Made by a program: the position numbers and the translations under genes
Origin: Pseudomonadota bacterium
GTDB taxonomy: Bacteria; Pseudomonadota; Gammaproteobacteria; Thiotrichales; Thiotrichaceae
NCBI GenBank assembly: GCA_002747435.1
Contig: PDPH01000047.1
Span: 1-64,000, forward strand
DNA length: 64,000 nucleotides
Reading direction: 5' to 3'
Notes under the pieces: generated by a model
What the model saw: only the letters and a program-made list of their open reading frames with translations
The model's database searches: none
What the model was told of the DNA's origin: nothing
Part shown: positions 7,543 through 16,522 of the stretch, piece after piece
Numbering within the stretch: the stretch's first letter is position 1
How the letters are laid out: every line of letters begins with the position of its first letter

Positions 7543-8256
7543 TCAATATTGCCACAAACAGCGTCCCGCCGACTTTTCGATAGCCGCCAAACGCTCGGCA
7601 TGGGCTTTTAACTCTGCTTCCGTGGCGCGGATCACTGGCAAGCACGAGCTGTCTGTACGCAGCCGACGAATACCGCCTTCTTCCCAGTCTGTTTCGTCCC
7701 CATGTTCTTGGCGTGATTCCAACACCAAACTGACTTGCCCTCCTGTCATAGCTAGGTAGACATCAGCCAGAATCTCAGCATCCAGCAAAGCACCGTGCAA
7801 AGTACGATGACTGTTTTCTATTTCATAGCGTTTACACAGGGCATCCAAACTATTGCGTTGCCCTGGATACAGTTTGCGCGCCATCACCAAGGTATCCAAG
7901 ACACTGCAATACTCCGTGATCGGTTTAAGATTACGACCTAACAAAGCAATTTCGTAATTCAGGAAACCTATATCAAACGGCGCATTATGAATAATGAGCT
8001 CTGCACCTTGCAGGTAAGCTAACAGGTCATCTGCAATCTCTTCAAAACGAAGCTTATCAGCCAAAAACTCATTGCTAATACCGTGTACCTCTATCGCACC
8101 CGCATCAATTTCACGATCGGGTTGCAGGTAACGGTGAAAATGACTACCTGTCAAACGACGGCTAATCATTTCCACACAACCAATTTCAATAATACGGTGG
8201 CCGTCTTTTGTCTCTAGGCCCGTTGTTTCTGTATCCAAAATGATTTGTCGTGTCAT
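7543..8256 (-). CDS. dnaQ: DNA polymerase III epsilon subunit (3'-5' proofreading exonuclease)
   Basis: 237 aa, normal length. The DEDDh exonuclease motifs are visible: Exo I DTETTG (D8, E10), Exo II HNAPFDIGF, and Exo III HGALLDAEILADVY containing the catalytic His and Asp. It removes misincorporated bases within the replicative polymerase core. It follows rnhA by 13 nt on the same strand, as in E. coli relatives (there dnaQ and rnhA are divergent). The C-terminal tail should bind the alpha subunit. Confidence 0.96.
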   Translation of the reverse strand: MTRQIILDTETTGLETKDGHRIIEIGCVEMISRRLTGSHFHRYLQPDREIDAGAIEVHGISNEFLADKLRFEEIADDLLAYLQGAELIIHNAPFDIGFLNYEIALLGRNLKPITEYCSVLDTLVMARKLYPGQRNSLDALCKRYEIENSHRTLHGALLDAEILADVYLAMTGGQVSLVLESRQEHGDETDWEEGGIRRLRTDSSCLPVIRATEAELKAHAERLAAIEKSAGRCLWQY

Positions 8257-8269
8257 TTTTAAATTACCT

Positions 8270-8743
8270 TTATGTGCTTATTTGCTCATCAATAGCACGA
8301 TTCGCCAGTGCATCGACGCGCTCATTTTCAATATGTCCCGTGTGACCACGCACCCAACGCCAATCGACACGGTGCGGCGCAACTGCCTTTTCCAAGCGCT
8401 GCCATAACTCACGGTTTTTAACCACCTGACCGCTAGCATTTTTCCAATTTTTACGTTTCCAAGCAGCTAGCCACTCTGTCATACCCTGCAAGACATATTT
8501 GGAATCTGTGGTTAGCACCACATGACAAGGCTGTTTCAAACTCTCCAAACCTCGAATCGCCGCCATAAGCTCCATCTGATTATTAGTCGCTTCAGGCTGA
8601 TAACCATATAGCTCACGCTCGGCTTCGCCGTAGCGCAACAGTGCTCCCCAGCCGCCAGGTCCAGGATTACCCCGACAAGCGCCATCGGTAAATAATTCCA
8701 CTGTTTTTAGTGTCTTCAGTGTGTTCATTGCTTGCTGTGTCAT
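8270..8743 (-). CDS. rnhA: Ribonuclease HI
   Basis: 157 aa. It cleaves the RNA strand of RNA-DNA hybrids. All four acidic catalytic residues are identifiable: Asp in [15 protein letters not shown], Glu in [10 protein letters not shown], Asp in [10 protein letters not shown] and Asp in NERVDALAN. The family core begins at KTVELFTDG; the annotated ATG adds about 12 residues ([12 protein letters not shown]), and an internal ATG at residue 6 is an alternative. It starts 5 nt after the upstream methyltransferase stop. Confidence 0.97.
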   Translation of the reverse strand: MTQQAMNTLKTLKTVELFTDGACRGNPGPGGWGALLRYGEAERELYGYQPEATNNQMELMAAIRGLESLKQPCHVVLTTDSKYVLQGMTEWLAAWKRKNWKNASGQVVKNRELWQRLEKAVAPHRVDWRWVRGHTGHIENERVDALANRAIDEQIST

Positions 8744-8748
8744 AAATG

Positions 8749-9546
8749 CTAATCTTCATCATCTTTGAGCTGCCCAACACGACTCGCCCCCGTATTAATA
8801 GCAACACCGGGTCGCAGGATAACACTCCGCTTAGCGTTTTTAGGCTTTAGTGGCAATAAGCGCGAAACTTTTTTACGGGCATGCACCATTTGTACATTGC
8901 CCAGTCCCAATTGATAATATTGCCCCACATCGTCCAGCCAGCCCATGTAGCGAAAAATCTGCTTGCCCCATAACCCCGGACGAAACCCCAAAGTCTGCGT
9001 GGCAAGGATTTCAAATCCGAGGACAGCCAACCAGTCACGAATCCGAAAACTGGAATATAAGTGAGGTCGCTGCTGCTGACGCCACAAGCGCTGCCATGCA
9101 ACACCTAAACCTCGAAAACTAAAAGGATTAAAGGTGATGAGGATTAAGTGCCCTTCAGGTACCATAATACGTTCGATTTCACGCAATACCTGATGAGGCG
9201 ATTCTGAATAGTCCAGCAAATGACTAGCCACTACAAGGTCAATATTATCAAACGCCAATGGCAGCGCTTCACCGACTGCAACCAAATCAACACCAGCCGC
9301 GTTTGCTTGCGTGCCCACTTTAAAGCAAGCACTGATGCGCGATTCCTGTAAAAAACTTTGCTTATCCACCAGCGGTCCCATTTCTATTGCAAAATACCCG
9401 AAAACATCCGCCACTCTATTACGCACAGTGTTTTCCAAGGCTTGTTGCAAATAGCGGCCATGATAAGAGCTATACCAAGCTTGTAACGCTTGGACAGGCG
9501 CTTCCAGTCGCTCAGATGATGACTCGGTGGTTTTTTGCTTGTTCAT
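8749..9546 (-). CDS. Class I SAM-dependent methyltransferase, YafS-like
   Basis: 265 aa. It contains a Rossmann methyltransferase core of the methyltransferase-11 type: [15 protein letters not shown] near residue 103 followed by [23 protein letters not shown]. The glycine-rich SAM motif I is weak. The position directly before rnhA and dnaQ matches the conserved yafS locus of gammaproteobacteria. The methyl acceptor is unknown. The N-terminal part (residues 20-60) includes YGRYLQQ-type residues also seen in YafS proteins. Cytoplasmic. Confidence 0.8.
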   Translation of the reverse strand: MNKQKTTESSSERLEAPVQALQAWYSSYHGRYLQQALENTVRNRVADVFGYFAIEMGPLVDKQSFLQESRISACFKVGTQANAAGVDLVAVGEALPLAFDNIDLVVASHLLDYSESPHQVLREIERIMVPEGHLILITFNPFSFRGLGVAWQRLWRQQQRPHLYSSFRIRDWLAVLGFEILATQTLGFRPGLWGKQIFRYMGWLDDVGQYYQLGLGNVQMVHARKKVSRLLPLKPKNAKRSVILRPGVAINTGASRVGQLKDDED

Positions 9547-9722
9547 TTCATTAATAAATATTATAGTTTTACTCTAAAAACCGAATAGTAAATAAGCAAT
9601 AAATAAGACCTGTAATCTGACATTCCATAACAAGAAATACAACTACAGATAAACAAATCTAGGGCATCTTAGCAATTGCGTTTACATCACGCTCCTGATC
9701 ATCATATCCACGGGTTTAGCTT

Positions 9723-10328
9723 ATGGCACAACTAAGCATTCATTTAAATAATCAAATCATTAAAAAAATAAAGCTTGACGATAGCGTCTATTTGATCGGC
9801 AGGGGTAATGAGTGCGACATACAACTCCCCGAACGCACCGTCAGCAGTCAACATGCGCGCCTGATCCATAGCAATGATGATTGCTTTTTGGAAGACTTAG
9901 GTAGTACCAATGGTGTTTATATCAATGGCTATGCTTGCCAAAAACACTTGCTGATCAATAATGACATGATTGTGATTGGTAAATATGAGCTTCTGTACAC
10001 CAGTACAATCAGCCTCTTGACACAACTACGCCAACTCAGCATCCACCCTAATGCACTCAAGCATCAAGATGCTGAATTAGCACAGTTGGAAATTATTCAG
10101 GGACGTAAACAAGGTCATATCATCCCTTTACAACGTGACCTGATTCAGCTAGGGGATCATGAAAGCGAACAAATTAGCATCGAACACGCCTTAGATGGCA
10201 CCTACCTATTACACACTCTTGTCAATGGCCAAAATAAAACGACTAAAACTTTGGCACAGGGCGACATTTTCAAGATAGGTGAATTTATGCTCCGATTTAA
10301 TGAAGCGAGGGAAAGCGCTACCGTATAA
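9723..10328 (+). CDS. Protein with two FHA domains
   Basis: 201 aa. The N-terminal FHA domain spans about residues 1-95, with the phosphothreonine-binding landmarks IGRGNECDIQL, SSQHARL and DLGSTNGVYING. A second, degenerate FHA-like fold covers about residues 115-197 (LEIIQGRKQGHIIPL, then LVNGQ and FKIGEFMLRF) and lacks the GR and SxxH residues, so it probably does not bind phosphopeptides. This layout recurs in gammaproteobacterial soluble signalling proteins. No kinase or phosphatase gene is adjacent, so its partner is unknown. Divergent from yafS across a 176-bp gap. Confidence 0.85.
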   Translation: MAQLSIHLNNQIIKKIKLDDSVYLIGRGNECDIQLPERTVSSQHARLIHSNDDCFLEDLGSTNGVYINGYACQKHLLINNDMIVIGKYELLYTSTISLLTQLRQLSIHPNALKHQDAELAQLEIIQGRKQGHIIPLQRDLIQLGDHESEQISIEHALDGTYLLHTLVNGQNKTTKTLAQGDIFKIGEFMLRFNEARESATV

Positions 10329-10358
10329 TCATCCTGACTATTAACAAGGATTGTGATT

Positions 10359-10964
10359 ATGGCAGTCTCTTTGCACGAACTGCGCCGTTCCTTGAAACGC
10401 CAACGAGCGGCTTTATCCAAACAACAACAAGCGATATTTTCACAACGAGCTGTCAGTAAACTGTGCCGCTGTCGCAGCTTTCGAGCTGCTCGCAATATTG
10501 CCTTGTATCTACCAGTGCGTGGAGAAATTGACCCACGCCCTTTACTGCAACATGCCCACCCCCAACAACGCTTTTACCTGCCAGTACTCTCACCTAACAA
10601 GCACTCAGGTTTAGTTTTTGTACGCTGGACAAAGCACACCCGTTTTCGCCGCAACCGCTTTAAGATTCCAGAACCCTGTATTCGATCGAGTCATAGCCTT
10701 CCAGCGACGGCCTTAGATTGGGTGGTAACACCTTTGCTAGGTTTTGACTCCCACGGTAATCGCCTAGGAATGGGAGGCGGCTTTTATGATCGCAGCTTTG
10801 CTTTTAAGCGACTTTATCTCGGTAAAAGTAAACGACCTCTGCTCATTGGTTTCGCCTACCACTTCCAACACATTACCCCGCCTTTACAAGCGCAAAACTG
10901 GGATGTTCCTTTAGATGCTATCTGTACTGACAAGACTTACCAGCATTTTAACGCTAAAAAATAG
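10359..10964 (+). CDS. fau: 5-formyltetrahydrofolate cyclo-ligase
   Basis: About 201 aa. It converts 5-formyl-THF to 5,10-methenyl-THF with ATP, recycling an inhibitory folate. The nucleotide/folate-binding motif GMGGGFYDRSF is present near residue 145, preceded by LPVRGEIDPRP and WVVTPLLGFD. The ATG at 10359 is preferred over the GTG at 10353 because the ribosome site AAGGA lies 8 nt upstream of it. In E. coli this gene follows 6S RNA; here it follows the FHA gene by 24-30 nt and I see no 6S RNA. Confidence 0.92.
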   Translation: MAVSLHELRRSLKRQRAALSKQQQAIFSQRAVSKLCRCRSFRAARNIALYLPVRGEIDPRPLLQHAHPQQRFYLPVLSPNKHSGLVFVRWTKHTRFRRNRFKIPEPCIRSSHSLPATALDWVVTPLLGFDSHGNRLGMGGGFYDRSFAFKRLYLGKSKRPLLIGFAYHFQHITPPLQAQNWDVPLDAICTDKTYQHFNAKK

Positions 10965-10973
10965 CTGACAGTT

Positions 10974-11645
10974 TTAATTACTTGCATCCGGTTTACAGGC
11001 ACCTGAACCACCTAAAGTACAAAAGCCAGGAGGCAATTCCACACCATCGGGAGGAACGGCAAAACGGCTAGCAGCAACAGGCGGTGTTGTGTCCACATCG
11101 GAAACTTGCTGTGAGGCAATCGTTTGTAGCCCTTCCGTTTGTAACGCTTCCGGCTGTAAACTACTTAAACGTAATTCATGAAAATGCTGCTTTGCCTGCC
11201 ATTCATCTTTCAAATAGCGCTGCTCCGCCTGCAAATCTTTCGATTCACTGCTGGATAAACCCATCGGTTCAATTAGTTCATCCATAATCGCCAAGTGTTG
11301 CAATACCATCTCCACATGATTAGACAAAACCAAATGGCTTTCCCATTCATGGATGTTTTGCTTTAATAATAGTTGATATTCACGCTCAAATAAGCGCAGT
11401 TGTTCTTGTTCTGTTAGAAAAGCAGCAAGTGCTGCTTTATCAGAAGCAGAATCCAAGGATAATGTTTTTTTTGAGTCTGGATCTGATGTAATAGGGGAAA
11501 AAGGAGCTGCGGTTTGCAGTTGCCAAACGATCAGGGTAGCTGCTGTTAATAAAAGCAACAGCATTCCCATATAAGGCCATGACTGCACGAATTGTTTTAG
11601 CCAGGAAACCTCCTCGATTTCCCGCTTTATCAATAGCTTTGCCAT
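10974..11645 (-). CDS. Membrane-anchored protein of unknown function
   Basis: 223 aa, not recognised. A cytoplasmic N-terminus of about 25 residues is followed by one transmembrane helix at about 26-46. The remainder is a Glu/Gln/Leu-rich, probably periplasmic helical region (residues 65-165, coiled-coil-like) and a Pro-rich C-terminus with two cysteines (GFCTLGGSGAC) near the end. It could be an envelope structural or adaptor protein. Convergent with fau (10 nt between stops). Confidence 0.6.
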   Translation of the reverse strand: MAKLLIKREIEEVSWLKQFVQSWPYMGMLLLLLTAATLIVWQLQTAAPFSPITSDPDSKKTLSLDSASDKAALAAFLTEQEQLRLFEREYQLLLKQNIHEWESHLVLSNHVEMVLQHLAIMDELIEPMGLSSSESKDLQAEQRYLKDEWQAKQHFHELRLSSLQPEALQTEGLQTIASQQVSDVDTTPPVAASRFAVPPDGVELPPGFCTLGGSGACKPDASN

Positions 11646-11908
11646 GATAGTTGAACCTTTTGGGTTAACGAAATGCGATACAATGTTTTTGTTCCGCTGC
11701 GTTCTTTCACTCGCTGAAACTTACCCAGTACGCCCAACTTTAGTCCTTAATGAATGGGCTGTACAGCAGATGTTCTATAAATACACAATCAGATAAAGTC
11801 TCAACACTACCAAGTGAGAAAATTATCCGACGAATTGGTTCAGCTAAAATTAAGCAAAGAGTAAAATTTAATCTTCGCCATCCGCAAACTCACCATAATG
11901 CTTATTTA

Positions 11909-12481
11909 TTAAATAGTTTGCTGGATTGGCGGCTTTGTTTCGGGAGGTCGTTTAGGTGGTTTAAATGGCAACGAATTCAGGCCATTTTGTAAAGATTCAT
12001 TGAGTTGCTCCACACTATCACTGAGCGCTTTGTCTAGCTCCTCCAAGCCTTGCTGCATAAAACCATTAAGCTGATCAACTACAGCCCCCATAGTACCGCT
12101 AACCATAGAAGTTAACGTCTGTTGTACATCAACCAACCAACCGTCTTGTTGCCGAATCAGGATTGTTTTTGCTGGAATGACCAAGTCATCGTGTTCACCG
12201 CCGCGCAAAATAGTCGTTAGTTGCGCTACATTGCCTTCCACTTGCCATTCGCCTAATTCGGCACTACGTACTTCAACTTGCTTAGTTTGCAAATAAGGCA
12301 AAAAGCGCACACTATCCCAAGTTGCATACTTTTTAGCGGTTTCCATATCGCCCTGTACTAATGCAGCCCAGAACTGTTGAGCAACCTCTCTAGCTTGCTG
12401 CTCCTCTGAAAAGACAGAACAAGCCGATAAACCATATAAAATCAACGCAAATAATGCACCAGATAAATAGTAAATTTTCAC
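11909..12481 (-). CDS. Putative lipoprotein with NTF2-like (DUF4878-type) domain
   Basis: 190 aa. The N-terminus is a lipoprotein signal: hydrophobic core then LSAC with the lipid-modified Cys at about residue 21. The next hundred residues look like an NTF2/DUF4878-like fold (AREVAQQFWAALVQGDMETAKKYAT, then GWLVDVQQT). A Gln/Leu-rich amphipathic helix and a Pro/Lys-rich tail (PFKPPKRPPETKPP) follow. Function unknown. Its ATG overlaps the mtaB stop by 4 nt, so it is translationally coupled to mtaB. Confidence 0.65.
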   Translation of the reverse strand: MKIYYLSGALFALILYGLSACSVFSEEQQAREVAQQFWAALVQGDMETAKKYATWDSVRFLPYLQTKQVEVRSAELGEWQVEGNVAQLTTILRGGEHDDLVIPAKTILIRQQDGWLVDVQQTLTSMVSGTMGAVVDQLNGFMQQGLEELDKALSDSVEQLNESLQNGLNSLPFKPPKRPPETKPPIQQTI

Positions 12482-13767
12482 TGTAATTGGCCTAATAAGT
12501 ATTCAGCATTCGTACCGGACCAATGCAAACGAGTCAGTGTTCTGGTGTTTTCCAGATTCTGCATCTGCTCTAGTTGCGCCAATACTTTGCAATAATTGGG
12601 AGTATAGCCATAGAAAAACGGCTGTTCTCCTAATTCACGACGACACTCCCATAAAACCTCGACCAACTGACCGGACTGCTGCATCAACCAAGCTGTCTGT
12701 TGCTGTTTTGCTAAAGCGTGCAATTGTTGACTGCGTTCTTTTTTCAAGCTTTCTGGCACAGGATTTGGCAAACGTGCTGCTTTCGTACCTTCTCGGGCGG
12801 AGTAACTGAAAATATGAATATGTCCAAAACCGATTTGCTCGACAAAATCCACGGTCTCTAGCCACTCTTGCTCTGTTTCACCTGGGAAGCCAACAATAAT
12901 ATCGGTGGTGACATTAAAATCGGGAATCGCTGTACGCGCTTGCTGCACTAAATCAGCAAATTCCTGTGTTTTGCAGCGTCTTGCCATACGGCGCAAAACG
13001 CTATCTGAACCGCTTTGAATAGGCAGGTGTATATGCGGCATCAGTCGTGGATTGCTAAACAACTCAAAAAAATCCTCAGGTAAGTCCCAAGGCTCTACCG
13101 AAGCAAAACGGATACGCGGAATATCGGTTTCTGCCAAAATACTTTGTACCAGCTTAAACAGTGAAGCATCTGGCAAATCACTACCATAACCTCCCACATG
13201 CACGCCGGTGAGTACAATTTCTTGAATACCTTGCGCAGCAAAAGCATTAATTTCAGCAATAATTTCAGCTTGAGAGCGGCTACGCTCCTCACCCCTCGCC
13301 ACCGTAACAATGCAAAAAGTACAACGATACCGACAACCATCCTGAATCTTGATAAAGGCACGCTGACGACCGCGTATAAATAAACTATGCTCACCTGGCT
13401 CACTTGCCACGAAAGGCATAACTGGAGCCGCAAAAGCCTGCATAACTTGTTGCGGTAGTTGATCCTTGGCATCGTTTGCAACTACCAAATCGACACCCAA
13501 GGCTGCAGCCACCGTTTCTGCTTGCAGCGTTGCATAGCAACCCGTTGCTACCAGTCTTGAACTGGGATTTTCACGATGCAAACGATTTAATAAACGACGT
13601 GATTTAGCTGAGGCCTCTTGGGTCACAGCACAGCTATTCAGCACTACCACATCTGCCTCAGCAGCCGATGGAGTAATACTGTGACCGGCTGCTTGGAATT
13701 GGCGCGACCAATTTTCAAGCTCAGCCTCATTCAAACGGCAGCCTAGTGCCTTCAAATGCACCTTCAT
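12478..13767 (-). CDS. mtaB: tRNA t6A37 methylthiotransferase MtaB
   Basis: 429 aa. It converts t6A to ms2t6A at position 37 of ANN-decoding tRNAs. The N-terminal UPF0004 domain carries its three cluster cysteines (LGCRLNEAE, NSCAVTQEA, ATGCYA). The radical SAM cluster is CRYRCTFC near residue 146, followed by the ARGEERSR segment; a short TRAM-like C-terminus ends the protein. The shorter LGCRLNEAE start and lack of a long TRAM favour MtaB over MiaB or RimO. It lies 12 nt downstream of ppiD on the same strand. Confidence 0.9.
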   Translation of the reverse strand: MKVHLKALGCRLNEAELENWSRQFQAAGHSITPSAAEADVVVLNSCAVTQEASAKSRRLLNRLHRENPSSRLVATGCYATLQAETVAAALGVDLVVANDAKDQLPQQVMQAFAAPVMPFVASEPGEHSLFIRGRQRAFIKIQDGCRYRCTFCIVTVARGEERSRSQAEIIAEINAFAAQGIQEIVLTGVHVGGYGSDLPDASLFKLVQSILAETDIPRIRFASVEPWDLPEDFFELFSNPRLMPHIHLPIQSGSDSVLRRMARRCKTQEFADLVQQARTAIPDFNVTTDIIVGFPGETEQEWLETVDFVEQIGFGHIHIFSYSAREGTKAARLPNPVPESLKKERSQQLHALAKQQQTAWLMQQSGQLVEVLWECRRELGEQPFFYGYTPNYCKVLAQLEQMQNLENTRTLTRLHWSGTNAEYLLGQLQ

Positions 13768-13779
13768 CGTCTGTAGCTA

Positions 13780-15654
13780 TTAGATATTCTCTGGGAAACG
13801 CTCAATCTCGGCCTGCTCACGCATCGCTTCCAATACAGCACTGACTTCACGGGTTGTCAACTGGCTACTAAAACGAGCCAGATCACTGGCAGTCACCGCA
13901 GTATTACCATTGTCAACAGACAGCAAAGCCATCACGGTGTAGTCGCCATTGGGCAAAACGACCCCATCCCAACTTGCTTGGCCTGCTGCTGGCTGTGGCA
14001 TAGCAAACGCTGTCTCCAACACAGCGGCTTCCAGCTTGCTACCACTACGTCCAATTTTGCCCGTTTTTTTAATGGCTGCACTGTCTTTGCCAGCCGCTTG
14101 AACAGCACTACTTAAATCAGACTGACGTGCTTGCTCTAAGAGTGCCTTGCCTTTTTCCTCAGCCAGTTTACGTGCTTCTTGGTTACGTAAGCTGGCAACA
14201 ATAGAGTCCCGAACCTCATCCAGTGGACGCTGTTCAGGCACTTGCCGATCAATTTGCCGTACAACAACGACATGGGTATCACCTAGCTCTACCAGCTCAG
14301 AATTACGCCCCCCCATCACCTCATCAGAAAAAGCGGCTTCACGTACTTTTGGATTACTAGCAATACCTTCACCTTGATTACGGCTGAGCCAATCGGTTTC
14401 TTGAATCGATAAACCGGCAACATTGGCAGCAGGTGTCAAATCACCGCTTTGCTCATAAGCCAGTGTCTGCACTTGATCCACTTTGTCATAAAAAAGCTTA
14501 TCTGCTTGAGCGCGGCGATAATCATCCTCAACACGATCTTTAACCTCGGCGTAAGGAATTTGCGTTGCTTCTGTAATACTGTTGACACGAATAATCTCAT
14601 AACCGACACCTGTTTTTACTGGCTCAGATACAACCCCTTGCGCCAACGAAAAGACGGCTTTTTCGAATTCAGGATCCCATTCGCCTGCAACCACTTCGCC
14701 TACCAAACCACCTTGTTCGGCAGACAAGGTATCTTGGGAGGATTCTTTGGCAACCTGCTCAAAAGTTTTTTCGCCTGCGTTAATCGCTTGATACAAAGTC
14801 TCGACTTGAGCTTTAGCCTGCTCATCTTGGGCTGGATTATCTACATTAATCACAATATGGCTGACATTGCGCGAAGGTGGCTTGGTATAGCGATCTGCAT
14901 TTTCTTCAAAATAATTTTGCAGTAGCTCATCGTTCAACTCGATGCCAGCAGCCAACTTCTCTTGTTCAATGTCAATATAAGCCAGTTTGGCCTTCTCTTC
15001 AGTCATGAATTGCGCCTTATTTTCATTATAATAAGCCATTACTTGCTCAGCAGTAATATTCACTTCAGACTCGAAATCAGCCGCTTTTAAGGTAAATAAC
15101 TCTAATTCACGTTGTTGATTTTGCAAGCTTTGATACAGCTCTGCTTCTTTTTTCGTCACAAAACCAGTGGCATTCAAACCTGCCTGAAACTGTTGCAAAG
15201 TCGCATTGTCCAGCATTATGCGTTCAAACTGAGCCTCACTATAACCTTGGCGACGCAAAAATAAGCTATACTGGGCAGGATCAAAACGTCCATCGACTTG
15301 GAAAGAAGGATCAGACGCAATGCTGGCCTGAATTGCTGCAATACTAGCTTTATAAGCTTGCTCACTGGTTTTCTGACGTAATAAACTGCGATTAATGACA
15401 GCGTCCAGTGCCATATTCTTCAGCATATTTTCATCCATATTGGCAGCAAAATTACCAAATTGGCGACGGATTTGCGTTAGTTGAACCTGCACTTCACGTG
15501 CAGGAATTTCCTCACCATTGACAACAGCAGCGACAACTGGGCCTCCACCACCAAAATAAGAATTTATGCCCCACAGCGCGAAGGGAATACTGATAAAACC
15601 GATAATGGCGTATGCCACCCAACCTTTAGCCTTGTCATGGATTGCTTGTAACAT
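13780..15654 (-). CDS. ppiD: Periplasmic folding chaperone / peptidyl-prolyl isomerase PpiD
   Basis: 624 aa, normal length. A single N-terminal inner-membrane anchor (about residues 12-30, AYAIIGFISIPFALWGI) is followed by a SurA_N-like chaperone domain. The parvulin domain lies at about residues 260-365 (NVSHIVINVD, LVGEVVAGEWDPEFEKAVF). It associates with the Sec translocon and assists outer-membrane protein folding. The hupB-ppiD neighbourhood is as in E. coli, here separated by three tRNA genes. Confidence 0.94.
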   Translation of the reverse strand: MLQAIHDKAKGWVAYAIIGFISIPFALWGINSYFGGGGPVVAAVVNGEEIPAREVQVQLTQIRRQFGNFAANMDENMLKNMALDAVINRSLLRQKTSEQAYKASIAAIQASIASDPSFQVDGRFDPAQYSLFLRRQGYSEAQFERIMLDNATLQQFQAGLNATGFVTKKEAELYQSLQNQQRELELFTLKAADFESEVNITAEQVMAYYNENKAQFMTEEKAKLAYIDIEQEKLAAGIELNDELLQNYFEENADRYTKPPSRNVSHIVINVDNPAQDEQAKAQVETLYQAINAGEKTFEQVAKESSQDTLSAEQGGLVGEVVAGEWDPEFEKAVFSLAQGVVSEPVKTGVGYEIIRVNSITEATQIPYAEVKDRVEDDYRRAQADKLFYDKVDQVQTLAYEQSGDLTPAANVAGLSIQETDWLSRNQGEGIASNPKVREAAFSDEVMGGRNSELVELGDTHVVVVRQIDRQVPEQRPLDEVRDSIVASLRNQEARKLAEEKGKALLEQARQSDLSSAVQAAGKDSAAIKKTGKIGRSGSKLEAAVLETAFAMPQPAAGQASWDGVVLPNGDYTVMALLSVDNGNTAVTASDLARFSSQLTTREVSAVLEAMREQAEIERFPENI

Positions 15655-15759
15655 GATTTTTCTACATTATGATTTGCGTTAAACAGGAATACGTCCGATA
15701 AGCGGACTTGAGAGAGGCATCATACAAAATGCAAGCAGTAAGGGAAAGCAAAAAGAAGT

Positions 15760-15836
15760 TGGCGGAGCGGACGGGACTCGAACCCGCGACCCCCGGCGTG
15801 ACAGGCCGGTATTCTGACCAACTGAACTACCGCTCC
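15760..15836 (-). tRNA. tRNA-Asp (GUC), copy 1
   Basis: 77 nt including an encoded CCA. The minus strand reads GGAGCGGTAGTTCAGTTGG at the 5' end, with anticodon loop CCTGTCACG (GTC) and acceptor 3' strand CCGCTCCGCCA. It differs from the second copy by one base in the T arm (GAGTCCC here versus GAGCCCC). Confidence 0.97.
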
Positions 15837-15858
15837 ACACAAAACAAAAGCAATCATT

Positions 15859-15884
15859 AAAAAAGGATGCTACAAAGCATCCTT
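15859..15884 (-). terminator. Rho-independent terminator between the tRNA-Asp genes
   Basis: Minus strand: stem AAGGATGC / GCATCCTT with a 6-nt loop, followed directly by a run of T. It would end the tRNA-Val/tRNA-Asp(copy 2) transcript before tRNA-Asp copy 1, unless read-through occurs. Confidence 0.65.
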
Positions 15885-15892
15885 AAGAATAT

Positions 15893-15969
15893 TGGCGGAG
15901 CGGACGGGGCTCGAACCCGCGACCCCCGGCGTGACAGGCCGGTATTCTGACCAACTGAACTACCGCTCC
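15893..15969 (-). tRNA. tRNA-Asp (GUC), copy 2
   Basis: 77 nt with encoded CCA; anticodon GTC. Nearly identical to the copy 57 nt away on the same strand, so the pair is a recent tandem duplication. Confidence 0.97.
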
Positions 15970-15994
15970 AGCTATTTAAACATATCTCTAACGA

Positions 15995-16070
15995 TGGTGG
16001 GTGATGAGGGACTTGAACCCCCGACATTCGCCTTGTAAGGGCGACGCTCTACCAACTGAGCTAATCACCC
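15995..16070 (-). tRNA. tRNA-Val (UAC)
   Basis: 76 nt with encoded CCA. The minus strand begins GGGTGATTAGCTCAGTTGG, anticodon loop CTTACAA (TAC), 3' end CATCACCCACCA. It lies between hupB and the tRNA-Asp genes; a Val/Asp tRNA pair downstream of hupB is common in gammaproteobacteria. Confidence 0.97.
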
Positions 16071-16086
16071 ATCATTAGAAAGGGCG

Positions 16087-16359
16087 CTAGTTTACTGCAT
16101 CTTTTAGTGCTTTACCAGCTTTAAATGCAGGTATTTTTGCAGCAGGTATTTCAATCGTTTCATTGGTGCGTGGGTTGCGGCCAGTCCGTGCTTGACGCTC
16201 ACGAACCAAGAAAGTACCGAAGCCGATCAGTGAAACCTGCTCTCCTTTAGCAAGCGCATTGGAAACAGCAAGTACCATCGCTTTATAAGCACGGTCAGCC
16301 TCAGCTTTGGTTAAGCCCGATTCTTCAGAAATTGCATCTATCAATTCTGTTTTATTCAT
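16087..16359 (-). CDS. hupB: DNA-binding protein HU (beta-type)
   Basis: 90 aa, exact family length. It is a small dimeric nucleoid protein that bends DNA. The N-terminus MNKTELIDAI is typical; the beta-arm signature GFGTFLVRERQARTGRNP is complete, and it ends in the usual KALKDAVN. The ATG at 16359 is chosen by homology over an upstream in-frame codon (16407). Located directly downstream of lon, as in most relatives. Confidence 0.97.
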   Translation of the reverse strand: MNKTELIDAISEESGLTKAEADRAYKAMVLAVSNALAKGEQVSLIGFGTFLVRERQARTGRNPRTNETIEIPAAKIPAFKAGKALKDAVN

Positions 16360-16522
16360 GAAAGAGTCCTTCGAATTGGTTATTACAGGGAAACCGGAAC
16401 ATTCCACCCATGCTTGTAGCTAAAAAGCGACTGGTGTGAATATGCCCGCATGTTATACCAGCCCCCTTTAAAAGGTGTCAACTAAATGAAAGAGCAGAAG
16501 CCAATATTATCAAGGCCTCCGC

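Noticed and set aside
11646..11908. Possible small gene between the two envelope-protein genes
   Set aside because: The only longer frame (11750-11992) overlaps a lipoprotein gene and lacks a ribosome site; I see no terminator or RNA gene either.
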